A stretch of DNA of 49,899 nt from Prado023 sp049688595. GTDB taxonomy: Bacteria > Actinomycetota > Actinomycetes > S36-B12 > CAIYMF01. The translations under genes were made by a program, and so were the position numbers. Shown one piece after another: positions 35,946 to 43,865 of this stretch (position 1 is the first letter of the stretch; each line of letters begins with the position of its first letter). The DNA lies in the NCBI GenBank assembly GCA_049688595.1, contig JBAVLA010000253.1:1-49899 (forward strand). Reading direction: 5' to 3'. The notes under the pieces were generated by a model that was given only the letters and a program-made list of their open reading frames with translations, made no database searches and had not been told where the DNA came from.

Positions 35946-36355
35946 GAGATGCCCGCCCCCGGTGCGCGCAGCTCGTAGCGGGGGTTGAACATGGTCAGCT
36001 TGTCCGGCCTGCCATCGGTGCACGTGATGCGGCCCCACGCAACCATTGCCCGGCCCGGCTCGATCCCACGGATCTGCCGGCGGCCCAGCCACACGAGCAG
36101 CACCTGCCCTGATCCATCGAACAGCTCGGCCTCCACCGCGGGGACCCGCTCGCGTGGACGCAGGGTGACGGAGCGGAGCACCCCCGAGACGGTGACGGGC
36201 ATGCCATTCGTGCAATCGGCGATCGGGGTGACGCCCTCGACCGCCTGCACCTCGTCCTGCAACGCCTGGGCATGCTGCTCCGACTTGCTCTGGGCGAGGT
36301 TTGCCACAACTCGGCGTAGAATGCCGGGTTTCCGGTCGGCGCTGGCGGCTGGCAC
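35942..36355 (-). CDS. OB-fold nucleic-acid-binding domain protein
   Basis: 137 residues from a GTG at 36353-36355; an in-frame ATG at 36413-36415 would add 20 residues that do not look like the family. After a helical leader (ILRRVVANLAQSKSEQHAQA) comes a single OB fold: VTVSGVLRSVTLRPR, AELFDGSGQVLLVWLGRRQI, GIEPGRAMVAWGRI. It corresponds to Rv2694c. Such domains resemble the RecG/PriB-like OB folds; the ligand is unknown. Coupled to the DUF3159 gene. Confidence 0.85.
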   Translation of the reverse strand: MPAASADRKPGILRRVVANLAQSKSEQHAQALQDEVQAVEGVTPIADCTNGMPVTVSGVLRSVTLRPRERVPAVEAELFDGSGQVLLVWLGRRQIRGIEPGRAMVAWGRITCTDGRPDKLTMFNPRYELRAPGAGIS

Positions 36356-36480
36356 GAGACAAGGGTACCCACGCGCGACGAACGTTGAAACCTCGTCGAT
36401 CCGGCGCGCGGCCATCCCGCACGGCTTCGGCCCGCCCCGCTCGGGTCCTCCGCTCGGGACGGGGCCAACGAACGCGCGGG

Positions 36481-37275
36481 TCAGCGGACCTCGGTGATCT
36501 CCGGGCCGCGCTCGAACGGATCCATCCCCTCGAACCGGTCCTCGACCTCTGCCACGTCCTCGGCATGCTCGACGTCGCCGGCGGCCTCCTCATCGGAGCC
36601 CTCCTGGGGCTGCTCCGGCAGCTTGAGGGGTAGCGGGTCACGAGGAGCCATCGCCTGCGACCCCCGGACGACGATGGTCTGGCGGACCAGCTGGACCAGC
36701 TCGTCCCGCGGAGCCGGCCCGAGCGCGGCTCGGCCCAGGAACACGGCGCGCAGGAACCATCGCGGCCCGTCGACTCCGACGAACCGAACGGCCTGCTTGA
36801 CCTGCTTGCCGTCAGGCGTCCGCCCGGGCAGCACCGCCCGCAGCTCCGTGCCGAACTCCCCCTCCTCCTCAGCGATCGTGGCCTCTGCGGTCGAACGGAT
36901 GTCTGCCAGCATCTCGGCCCGGATCTCGTCCCAGAGGCCCTCCGACCTCGGCGCGGCGAATGCCTGGAGCTGCACGGCCGCGTCGCCGGCGACCGCGGTC
37001 ACGGCGACCACCTCCTGGGTGTGCGAGTCGGCCTCCACCTGGACGCTGATGCCCGGAAGCATCGGGATGCGCAGGCCACCGAGATCCACCCGGGGCGTGC
37101 TCTCGGCGGATCCTGCGTCCGACTCGTCGAACGGCCCCGACGGCTGGGCCGCCTCGTCTGGCGGGCCCCCGGTGGGGGCGCTGCTCGCCGGGTCCACCGC
37201 TGTGGAATCCCCTGCGGCGCCCGTGGAAGGCTCGGCGGGCTCCGATGGCGCGGAGCGGCGGCGGAAACGGGCCAT
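36481..37275 (-). CDS. DUF3710 family protein
   Basis: 264 residues. Basic start MARFRRRSAP, then a low-complexity Ser/Pro/Ala/Glu linker to about residue 60, then the conserved domain: VDLGGLRIPMLPGISVQVEA, AVQLQAFAAPRSEGLWDEIR, and RFVGVDGPRWFLRAVFLGRA. The acidic tail (EEAAGDVEHAEDVAEVEDRF) is disordered. Equivalent to Rv2696c, next to dut. No known function. The ATG at 37273-37275 follows the dut gene by 35 bases. Confidence 0.9.
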   Translation of the reverse strand: MARFRRRSAPSEPAEPSTGAAGDSTAVDPASSAPTGGPPDEAAQPSGPFDESDAGSAESTPRVDLGGLRIPMLPGISVQVEADSHTQEVVAVTAVAGDAAVQLQAFAAPRSEGLWDEIRAEMLADIRSTAEATIAEEEGEFGTELRAVLPGRTPDGKQVKQAVRFVGVDGPRWFLRAVFLGRAALGPAPRDELVQLVRQTIVVRGSQAMAPRDPLPLKLPEQPQEGSDEEAAGDVEHAEDVAEVEDRFEGMDPFERGPEITEVR

Positions 37276-37310
37276 GGCAGCCTCCAGGGAACGACGACAG
37301 CCCTGAAAGG

Positions 37311-37817
37311 CTACCCCGCGGCGTGGCCCCCTGTTGATCCGAATCCCCCCGACCCACGCTGGGACCCCGGCAGCGTTGCCACCTCGTGGAACACCGCGCG
37401 GACCACCGGCTGGATGACCAGCTGCGCGATGCGGTCGCCCCGCCGGAACGCGACCGGGCGGGTCGGGTCGAGGTTGATCACGCTGACCTTGATCTCGCCC
37501 CGATATCCGGCATCGACCGTGCCCGGCGCGTTGACCAGGGCGACGCCGAACCTGGCGGCCAGCCCGCTCCGGGGGTGCACGAAGGCGGCGTACCCGTCCG
37601 GCAGGGCGATCGCCACGCCCGTGGGCACGAGCGCGCGCTCCCCCGGGGCCAGGGTCAGGTCCACAGTAGTCATCAGGTCCGCCCCGGCATCCCCGGGATG
37701 CTCGTACGCGGGGATCGGCACCCCGGGGTCGATGCGGGTGATCAGGACTTCGGCAACCGGGCCAGACGTCCCCCTGCGCGACTTGGGCCCCTGCCCCGTC
37801 GGCTTCTGCGGGATCAC
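37311..37817 (-). CDS. dut: dUTP diphosphatase
   Basis: A trimeric dUTPase that hydrolyses dUTP to dUMP and keeps uracil out of DNA, 168 residues. All five motifs are visible in order: AGADLMT, PRSGLAAR, GTVDAGYRGEI (catalytic Asp), RGDRIAQLV and the C-terminal GSGGFGSTG. About 20 extra N-terminal residues come with the GTG start at 37815-37817, which overlaps the thioesterase stop by 4 bases (GTGA). An internal GTG (VAEVLI) could be the true start. Confidence 0.95.
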   Translation of the reverse strand: MIPQKPTGQGPKSRRGTSGPVAEVLITRIDPGVPIPAYEHPGDAGADLMTTVDLTLAPGERALVPTGVAIALPDGYAAFVHPRSGLAARFGVALVNAPGTVDAGYRGEIKVSVINLDPTRPVAFRRGDRIAQLVIQPVVRAVFHEVATLPGSQRGSGGFGSTGGHAAG

Positions 37818-38395
37818 GGGTTCATCTCCGCCCGCGGGCCGGCGTCGCCAGCGGCAACGGCTCGGGCGACGTCCTCAGGTCGGCCGTGCTCCCGGAAGTG
37901 CCCGGGCTGCACCTGGACGAACAGGGCTGACGCCGTCACCGCGATCGGGCCGTCCGGCCCCAAGCAGGCCACGGCCGCCGTGTAGACCTTGCGACCCGAC
38001 ACGCCCGTGATCCTGGCGTGCAGGTCCAGCACGGCACCGACTGGGACTGGCCGCACGAAGTTGGTCTCCAGGCGTGCGGTCACCGCCGGGCGCATCAGCA
38101 GCCAGTTCAACGCTCCGAGGGTCTCATCCATCGCCGCGGCGAGCAGGCCGCCGTGCGCGAGCCCCGGGGCGCCCTGATGCAGCCCGGTGACCTCGAACGA
38201 GGCCCGCAGCTCCAAGCCCTCCGAGGCCAGCACGTGCATGTGCAGGCCGCTGGGGTGATCAGCGCCGCAGCCGTAGCAGTTCCGGTAGTGCGAGACGATC
38301 TCCGTGCCCGGCGGCGCCGCATCCGGGTGACGCTCGGGGATCACGGCTTGCGGCCCGGGCGTGGTCGCCGGCCCGATCGGCTGGGGGAACATCAC
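37814..38395 (-). CDS. PaaI-family thioesterase (hotdog fold)
   Basis: 193 residues. The hotdog core has APGLAHGGLLAAAMDETLG, with HGG and the catalytic-type acidic residue in DE, then RLETNFVRPVPVGAVLDL. A CYGCGADHPSGLHM motif (two cysteines) precedes it, as in YCGx-type PaaI thioesterases. Probably cleaves an acyl-CoA. The start is GTG at 38393-38395 followed by ATG; a -10 (TAGGGT) lies exactly six bases upstream. It is the first gene of a run with dut, DUF3710, the OB-fold gene and DUF3159. Confidence 0.88.
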   Translation of the reverse strand: MMFPQPIGPATTPGPQAVIPERHPDAAPPGTEIVSHYRNCYGCGADHPSGLHMHVLASEGLELRASFEVTGLHQGAPGLAHGGLLAAAMDETLGALNWLLMRPAVTARLETNFVRPVPVGAVLDLHARITGVSGRKVYTAAVACLGPDGPIAVTASALFVQVQPGHFREHGRPEDVARAVAAGDAGPRAEMNP

Positions 38396-38401
38396 GATCC
38401 G

Positions 38402-38407
38402 ACCCTA
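38402..38407 (-). promoter_or_regulatory. Putative -10 of the PaaI gene, leaderless start
   Basis: On the minus strand TAGGGT is followed by six bases and GTG ATG. Confidence 0.45.
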
Positions 38408-38503
38408 CTGCCGGGCGGGCCAGACGGCCGACGCCATCGAGCGAACCGGGCGCTGCTGCCACCCGAGCCAGATCGCTGGCGGAGCCGGTGCCAGAGTTGG
38501 GCC

Positions 38504-39043
38504 GTGTCGAACACCCGCGAGGATCCCGCCGAAGGCCGAACGGCGCACCACCAAGGATCTCCGGGGCACCGGCCGGCGGCCGCACCGCCGAGCTATGCCG
38601 AGAGGCTCTGGCCCGGGCCGTGGCTCTGGCTGCTGTGCCTGGGTGCGGCCGGTTCGCTCGCAGTGGCCTACACCGCCGCACTGGGCCCGGCCGCCGGCTG
38701 GCTCGTGGGGCTCGCCGGGACGATGACGGTGGTCGCAGCCATCGCCTCGTCCACTCCACGGGTGACCGTGACGCCGGGCCTCCTGCATGCTGGACGCGCC
38801 GTCCTCCCGCTGCACTTCGCAGGTCGGGTGCTGCCCCTGGACGCAGCCAGCGCCCGGCTGGCCCGGGGACCGGCCGGGGATCCCACGGCCTACGTCCTGC
38901 TGCGGCCTGGGGTGGGCCCCGGGGCGGTAGTCGTCGAGGTCACCGACGCAGAGGACCCGCACCGGACCTGGCTGCTTGCCTCCCGCCACCCCGAGCGGCT
39001 GGCGAGCGCCATACGCGCGGCCCGTGGCACGCTGTTGCCATGA
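38504..39043 (+). CDS. DUF3093 family membrane protein
   Basis: 179 residues from GTG at 38504. A hydrophilic leader, then the family start YAERLWPGPWLWLL and two adjacent helices (LCLGAAGSLAVAYTAALG and WLVGLAGTMTVVAAIAS), then a soluble beta-rich domain with HAGRAVLPLHFAGRVLPLDA and the closing DPHRTWLLASRHPERLASAI. Equivalent to Rv2698. Function unknown. Overlaps the next gene by 4 bases. Confidence 0.88.
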   Translation: MSNTREDPAEGRTAHHQGSPGHRPAAAPPSYAERLWPGPWLWLLCLGAAGSLAVAYTAALGPAAGWLVGLAGTMTVVAAIASSTPRVTVTPGLLHAGRAVLPLHFAGRVLPLDAASARLARGPAGDPTAYVLLRPGVGPGAVVVEVTDAEDPHRTWLLASRHPERLASAIRAARGTLLP

Positions 39044-39321
39044 GTCCCAGTCCAGGCAAGTCGACGGCGAGCTCCGGCTCTGGCCATTCGGCAGCGGCCA
39101 GCACCGTAGCCAAGAGCGCCGCCCCGGCGCTGAGCATGGGAGCTGCGTGGGCAGTCCGCAAGGCGATGATCAAGGGCTACGAGCACCGCACCGGGAAGTC
39201 GGCCCCGCTGGTGTACTCCCGCGAGGCATCGCTGAAGTCGAAGGTCCTTTGGGCTGCGACGGTCGCCGCCGCGATCGCGCTCATCGAGGCGATCATCTGG
39301 CAGGCCTTCCGCGAGGAGTGA
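39040..39321 (+). CDS. DUF4235 family membrane protein
   Basis: 93 residues. A Ser/Ala/Lys-rich leader, then GAAWAVRKAMIKGYEHRTGK and one or two hydrophobic helices ending with WAATVAAAIALIEAIIWQAF. The layout (WxxxRK, GxxPP-like spacing replaced by SAPLVYS) resembles DUF4235 proteins of actinobacteria; the family name is from memory. ATGA overlap with the DUF3093 gene. Confidence 0.75.
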   Translation: MSPSPGKSTASSGSGHSAAASTVAKSAAPALSMGAAWAVRKAMIKGYEHRTGKSAPLVYSREASLKSKVLWAATVAAAIALIEAIIWQAFREE

Positions 39322-39414
39322 GTTCGCGCCGCCTCCTGGCTGCTGACATCACGCCAGACCGCAGCGCCCGAGTGATCCAGGAAACCCGACAGGGCACTCA
39401 CCGATGCGACCCGC

Positions 39415-39470
39415 GGATCCGGACGGGACCCGTCCCCGACGGACGCAGAGCCGACGGGGCTGCCGGATCC
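39415..39470. terminator. Nested inverted repeats between convergent genes
   Basis: GGATCCGG (39415-39422) pairs with CCGGATCC (39463-39470). Inside is a tighter hairpin, GGACGG-GAC-CCGTCC (39421-39435). They lie in the 177-bp gap between the DUF4235 and DUF4193 genes, which holds no gene. Confidence 0.45.
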
Positions 39471-39498
39471 AAGCGGCCGACCGCCCCGGTTCCCGGCG

Positions 39499-39801
39499 TC
39501 AGGACGCGCACTCCTTGCAGATCGGGAGCCCGTTGCGCTCCCCCGCCAACTGGCTGCGATGGTGGACCAGGAAGCACCGGCTGCAGGTGAACTCATCTGC
39601 CTGCCGCGGCAGCACCCGAACGCTGAGGCTCTCGTCGGACAGGTCCGCGCCCGGAAGCTCGAGGTTCTCCGCCAGCTCGGTCTCATCGACGTCCACCGTG
39701 GAGGCCGCCTTGTCCACACGCCGGGCCTTCAACTCCTCGATGCTGTCCTCGGCAAGACCGTCGTCCTCGGTCTTGCGCGGCGCGTCGTAGTCGGTGGCCA
39801 T
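39499..39801 (-). CDS. DUF4193 family protein with zinc ribbon
   Basis: 100 residues, start ATG at 39799-39801. The N-terminus MATDYDAPRKTEDD is acidic, with an SIEELKARR segment. The C-terminus has two CxxC pairs, CSRCFLVHHRSQL and ICKEC, forming a zinc ribbon. Equivalent to Rv2699c, a highly conserved actinobacterial protein of unknown function, possibly acting with RNA polymerase. Divergent from the hexapeptide protein gene. Confidence 0.92.
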   Translation of the reverse strand: MATDYDAPRKTEDDGLAEDSIEELKARRVDKAASTVDVDETELAENLELPGADLSDESLSVRVLPRQADEFTCSRCFLVHHRSQLAGERNGLPICKECAS

Positions 39802-39939
39802 CGTCGTGCTCTCCCCCCATGATTGGGTTGATAAGGATTCCAGCAACGCCGAGCCGGCGGTGTACGAGCCCGGGCTGCCCGCGAATTGTGCCCTATTCGC
39901 TGGCCATCGGCAGCCCGGGACGGACTTCCAGGAGGATGC

Positions 39940-40458
39940 ATGGCCCTGTACGCGATAGGCGACCGAACTCCGACCATCGATCCCACCGCCTTCGTCCACC
40001 CCGACGCAATCATCATCGGCGATGTCACTGTGGGTCCGCACTCCTCGATCTGGCCCACAGCCGTGCTGCGCGGGGACTCCGGACGCGTGCGCGTGGGCGC
40101 CCGGACATCGGTGCAGGACGGCAGCGTCATCCACTGCACGGAGGCACTCGACACCGTGGTCGGTGACGGGTGTGTGATTGGTCACATGGCGCACCTGGAG
40201 GGCTGCACGATCGAGAGCGGCAGCCTCGTGGGCTCCGGATCGGTCGTGCTCCACGGCGCCGTGGTGCGCTCCGGGGCGCTGGTGGCCGCCCAGGCCCTCG
40301 TCTCCCCCGGGACCGAGGTGCCCACTGGAGCGACAGCGATGGGTGTGCCGGCCAGGATCAGGCCCAACTCGGTCCCGGCGGGGATGATCGAGGCATCGGT
40401 GCGCACCTACGTGGCCAATGCCGACTGGTACAGCGCCAGCCTGCGCCGGATCGACTGA
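39940..40458 (+). CDS. Hexapeptide-repeat protein of the gamma carbonic anhydrase family
   Basis: 172 residues, a left-handed beta-helix. AGGAGG sits just before the ATG. It opens MALYAIGDRTPTIDPTAFVH, then IGDVTVGPHSSIWPTAVLRG and SVQDGSVIHCTE. Of the three zinc histidines of gamma carbonic anhydrases, His65 (VIHC) and His82 (IGH) align, but the third falls on Glu87 with a shifted His85 (GHMAHLEGC). Catalysis as a carbonic anhydrase is therefore doubtful; other members bind CoA thioesters or act as acetyltransferase-like proteins. The last 30 residues form the usual C-terminal helix. Confidence 0.87.
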   Translation: MALYAIGDRTPTIDPTAFVHPDAIIIGDVTVGPHSSIWPTAVLRGDSGRVRVGARTSVQDGSVIHCTEALDTVVGDGCVIGHMAHLEGCTIESGSLVGSGSVVLHGAVVRSGALVAAQALVSPGTEVPTGATAMGVPARIRPNSVPAGMIEASVRTYVANADWYSASLRRID

Positions 40459-40468
40459 CGCCCCGATT

Positions 40469-40487
40469 CGGCTGACCGCCCCAGCCG
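40469..40487. terminator. Short hairpin between convergent genes
   Basis: CGGCTG (40469-40474) and CAGCCG (40482-40487) with a 7-base loop, between the hexapeptide gene and suhB. Confidence 0.3.
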
Positions 40488-40535
40488 TATCGTTGTCGAG
40501 CGATTCTGGGATCAGCAGAACGGGAGCGCCTCGCG

Positions 40536-41366
40536 TCAATCCCGATCGGCGCCGGCTCGGGTCAGCAGCTCCTGCCACTGGTCGGCCAGGTTCGGCGGGG
40601 CCAGCCAGGTGAGGTCCCCGGACGGGGCCGAGCCGCTGGGGCCGCCTGCGACCAAGCCCGCCTCGGTGGCGATCAGGATGCCGGCGGCGCGGTCCCAGGG
40701 CTGCAGCCCGCGCTCGTAGTAGCAGTCGACCAACCCGCCAGCAGCCCAGCACAGGTCGACCGCGGCAGCCCCGGCGCGCCGGATGTCGCGCACCCTGGGA
40801 AGTATCGTCGCCAACGCGCGGGCCTGGCCGGCACGCCGCTCGGGGGCGTACCCGAACCCGGTCGCCACCAGGGCCTGGGCCAGCTCCTCCGCGGCGTTTG
40901 GAACGAGGTGCTCGACCTTCCCCCCGCTCACGTGAATCGCCCCCTGACCGCGGACTGCCGCGAACGTCTCGCCGTAGACAGGGACCTCCACGACGCCGAC
41001 CTCCGCCTCGCCGTTGCGCTCGACCGCGACGCTCACGGCCCAGCCCGGGAGGCCGTACAGGTAGTTGACGGTGCCGTCCAGCGGGTCGACGACCCACCGG
41101 ATGCCCGAGCTGCCTGGCCGATCGGCGCCCTCCTCGCCGAGGATCGCATCGTCGGGCCGCTCCGTGAGGATCATCTGCACGAGCAGGCTCTCCGACGCGG
41201 TATCCATCTGGGTCACGACGTCGGTCCGGGTCGACTTGGTCGCCACGACCAGCTCGGCCGTCCGTCGGCTGAGCAGCAGCGCACCGGCCGATCGGGCCGC
41301 CCGCCAGGCCAGCGGGAGGAGGGGGTGGTCGAGCTGGGTGGGGGGGGCGCTGGGATCATCGGTCAT
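40536..41366 (-). CDS. suhB: Inositol-1-monophosphatase family protein (SuhB-like)
   Basis: A Mg-dependent phosphatase of 276 residues. Motifs: ILGEEGAD (first metal Glu), WVVDPLDGTVNYLYG (metal Asp, DGT) and GLQPWDRAAGILIATEAGG-like C-terminal motif (the gene has ATEAGLVAGG). The start ATG at 41364-41366 gives MTDDPSAPP. Equivalent to Rv2701c. Likely makes free inositol, or acts in ribosome/RNA metabolism as SuhB does in E. coli. A -10 (CAGGGT) lies six bases before the ATG. Confidence 0.92.
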   Translation of the reverse strand: MTDDPSAPPTQLDHPLLPLAWRAARSAGALLLSRRTAELVVATKSTRTDVVTQMDTASESLLVQMILTERPDDAILGEEGADRPGSSGIRWVVDPLDGTVNYLYGLPGWAVSVAVERNGEAEVGVVEVPVYGETFAAVRGQGAIHVSGGKVEHLVPNAAEELAQALVATGFGYAPERRAGQARALATILPRVRDIRRAGAAAVDLCWAAGGLVDCYYERGLQPWDRAAGILIATEAGLVAGGPSGSAPSGDLTWLAPPNLADQWQELLTRAGADRD

Positions 41367-41372
41367 GCACCG

Positions 41373-41378
41373 ACCCTG
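41373..41378 (-). promoter_or_regulatory. Putative -10 of suhB, leaderless start
   Basis: On the minus strand CAGGGT is followed by six bases and the ATG. The divergent 233-bp gap to sepH holds no gene that I can support. Confidence 0.35.
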
Positions 41379-41599
41379 CCACACTCATCGGCGGCACCTT
41401 TGTCCAACGGCGGCCGCAACTCCATTGGCGGATGGCCGTTGCTGGCGGATCTTGATGACGGCCGCGACCGCCTGCCAGGGGGCTCGCATCGCTGGCCGCA
41501 GTGGTCCGTTGGCCCCGGACAGGCGCGGCACTGGCTCCCCCATCGTCGGGGTGGGGCAGAATGAGCGCACCTGCGGTCCGTGGTGTGCGAAGGAGTCCC

Positions 41600-42724
41600 A
41601 TGCGCGAGTTGCGGTTCGACGGGCTGTCCCCGGACGGCACCCGACTGATCCTGTCCGGAAAGGACGGGCAGAAGTGGTCGGTCGTCATCGACGAACGAGT
41701 CGAGGCGGCGGTCCGCCGGGACCGCTCCCGCATCAGCCAGCTCGAGATCGAGCAGTCGGGGGGTCTGCGCCCGCGCGAGATCCAGGCCAGGATCCGGGCG
41801 GGAGCCACGGCTGAGGATGTCGCGGCTGCCAGCGGCCTGCCAGTCGAGCACGTGCGACGCTTCGAGGGCCCGATCCTGCGGGAGCGGGACTGGGTGGCCC
41901 GGCAGGCCCAGGCAACCGAGGTGCGCCGGCCCGGCGGGGACATCCAGCTCGCCGCACTGGTGGCCGAGCGGCTGGCCGACGATGGGGTGGGCCCGGAGGA
42001 CATCGTCTGGGATGCCTGGCGAGGTGATGACGGGCTCTGGGTAGTGACCGCCACCTTCCCCATCCCGCCCAACACGCACGTGGCGACCTGGACCTACGAC
42101 AGCGCCACCCGGACGATGACCGTCGCGGATGAGAACGCTCGCACGCTCACGGTCATCTCGCCGGATGCCCCGCTGCGCCTGGTGGAGCCGCGACCGGCGC
42201 TGGCCCCTGTCGTGATCCTCCCCGAGCTCAACGAGGTGCGGTGGGAGGACGAGGCGGCCGAGGTTCCCGTCCGGACCGGCCAGGTGCTCGCTGGCCCCGC
42301 GGCCGCCCACGGCGAAGATGACGACGAGGAGGACGAGGGCGACGACCTCCCCGGCCCGGACCCGGACGACGACGAGGACGATGAGGAGGAGTCCGAGGAC
42401 GCGATCGCCACGACTGACGTGCCGATGGAGATCGCCCTGGCTGAGACCCTCGTTCCAGCCCCCGCTGCGCCGGAGGAGTCCGAGCCACGGGCTGCCCAGC
42501 CCGAGCCAGCTGAGGTCGACGTCGTGGATGCGCCGGCCGCCGCGCCCGAGGAGACCGCGCCCGAGGACGTCGAAGCGCAAGAGGCCCAGCCCGAGCCCAG
42601 CGTGCCGGAGCCTGCGGTGCCCCTGTTCGCGGCGCCCGCGGCGCCGGCGTCCCCGAAGCACCCTGGTCGGCCGACCATCCCCAGCTTCGACGACATCCTC
42701 TTCGGGCCGGCTCCCAAGCACTAG
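41600..42724 (+). CDS. sepH: Septation protein SepH (DUF3071)
   Basis: An actinobacterial cell-division protein that binds FtsZ and stimulates its assembly, 374 residues. The conserved N-terminal domain (about 1-165) starts MRELRFDGLSPDGTRLIL, has the helix-turn-helix segment LRPREIQARIRAGATAEDVA, then GPILRERDWVARQAQ and WDAWRGDDGLWVVTATF. The remainder is disordered, with a strongly acidic run (EDDDEEDEGDDL) and Pro/Ala/Glu repeats, ending in a conserved short tail IPSFDDILFG. AGGAG precedes the ATG. Same neighbourhood as in Streptomyces (SCO5855). Confidence 0.93.
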   Translation: MRELRFDGLSPDGTRLILSGKDGQKWSVVIDERVEAAVRRDRSRISQLEIEQSGGLRPREIQARIRAGATAEDVAAASGLPVEHVRRFEGPILRERDWVARQAQATEVRRPGGDIQLAALVAERLADDGVGPEDIVWDAWRGDDGLWVVTATFPIPPNTHVATWTYDSATRTMTVADENARTLTVISPDAPLRLVEPRPALAPVVILPELNEVRWEDEAAEVPVRTGQVLAGPAAAHGEDDDEEDEGDDLPGPDPDDDEDDEEESEDAIATTDVPMEIALAETLVPAPAAPEESEPRAAQPEPAEVDVVDAPAAAPEETAPEDVEAQEAQPEPSVPEPAVPLFAAPAAPASPKHPGRPTIPSFDDILFGPAPKH

Positions 42725-42728
42725 CCTG

Positions 42729-42746
42729 CGCTGGCCACCGCCAGCG
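42729..42746. terminator. Hairpin between sepH and the phosphatase-like gene
   Basis: CGCTGGC (42729-42735), CACC loop, GCCAGCG (42740-42746), 5 bases after the sepH stop; the convergent gene ends at 42756. Confidence 0.6.
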
Positions 42747-42755
42747 TGCAGTTGC

Positions 42756-43865
42756 TCAGCCAATTGCCAGCCGAAGCGGCACCAGGACCTCCGCGTCAGT
42801 GAGCCCCCCATGCTGGCCCCGCAGGCTTGACACGAGGCGATCTACGCGGTCGGACACCAACGCCCAGTCCGCGTTCGCGATCGCCACGACGTCCCCGATC
42901 CGATCGGCGTGCCACGGGTCGATCGACCCGTACAGATCCGCGGCCTCCTCGCGCAGCAGGACGAGCGCTCGCTCGCCGAGCTCCTCAGCCCAGTTGCGCT
43001 GGACCTCACGGGAGCGGCCGGTCGCCGTGTACACGTGCCGCACCCGAGGCTCACCCAGGATCGTCTGCACCCCCCTGCGCAGGACGGGCCGGGACTCGAT
43101 GTCGAACCGCCTGCTGTCCGGCACGTCGACGATCCCGTGGTCGGCCGTGACCAGCAGCGCGACCCCGCGGCGGGCCAGCTCGGCCAGATCAGCCACCAGG
43201 CGGTCGACGGCCGCAAGCTCGGCGCGGTACTGCGCCGAGGCGGCCCCGTGGACGTGGGCAGCCTTGTCCAGGTCCGGCCAGTACACGTAGACCAGGCTGC
43301 GCCTGCTGGCTGCCCGGGCTCGCGCCACGGCGTCCCGGGCGACGGCCACCCGTTCGGCGGAGGTCTCCGCCCCGGCGTACTCACCGCCGCGCAGCGCTGC
43401 TCGGGTCAGGCCGCTGGCCCGGAATCGCGCGGGCGCCGCCGACACCACGAGCACTCCTGCGGCCGCGGCCCGCTCCAGGATCGTCGGCTCCGGCTGAGTG
43501 GCGATCGGGTTCGGGTCGGCGCCCCAGGACAGCGGCGCCAGGACCCGACCGTCGAGCCGGAACATCGACCCGACGATCCCGTGCAAGCCGGGCGGCAGCC
43601 CCGTGCCGAAGCTCGTCAGGGATACGCTGGTCGTCGCTGGGAACGGGGCGGCCAACGGACCCAGATCCGTCATGGCTCCCAGTCGCGGGGCGACCCCGAG
43701 GTGCGCGGCCAGCTGCTCGTGGCCCAAGCCGTCCACGAGCAGGATGACGATGTGCTCGGCCGAACCGACCGGCCCTGCGGCCAGCCAGTCCTCACCGGGA
43801 AGGCCAGGCACCCCCAGCACTCCCGCCGCCGCCGGCAGCAGCTCGGCCAGCGGCCGAGCGATCAT
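42756..43865 (-). CDS. Alkaline phosphatase / nucleotide pyrophosphatase family protein
   Basis: 369 residues with the metal-dependent phosphodiesterase fold. Metal and nucleophile sites in order: VILLVDGLG (Asp), PATTSVSLTSFGTG (nucleophile Thr), YWPDLDKAAHVHG (Asp, His), VTADHGIVD (Asp, His) and a late RGQHGGLT (His). No signal peptide is seen, so it is likely cytosolic. The ATG at 43863-43865 overlaps the DUF5998 stop (ATGA). Conserved neighbour of sepH in actinobacteria; substrate unknown. Confidence 0.9.
   Translation of the reverse strand: MIARPLAELLPAAAGVLGVPGLPGEDWLAAGPVGSAEHIVILLVDGLGHEQLAAHLGVAPRLGAMTDLGPLAAPFPATTSVSLTSFGTGLPPGLHGIVGSMFRLDGRVLAPLSWGADPNPIATQPEPTILERAAAAGVLVVSAAPARFRASGLTRAALRGGEYAGAETSAERVAVARDAVARARAASRRSLVYVYWPDLDKAAHVHGAASAQYRAELAAVDRLVADLAELARRGVALLVTADHGIVDVPDSRRFDIESRPVLRRGVQTILGEPRVRHVYTATGRSREVQRNWAEELGERALVLLREEAADLYGSIDPWHADRIGDVVAIANADWALVSDRVDRLVSSLRGQHGGLTDAEVLVPLRLAIG

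Noticed and set aside
41367..41599. Small gene in the suhB-sepH gap
   Set aside because: The only ORF (41385-41570, minus) has no ribosome site or recognisable sequence; the gap is better read as a divergent promoter region.
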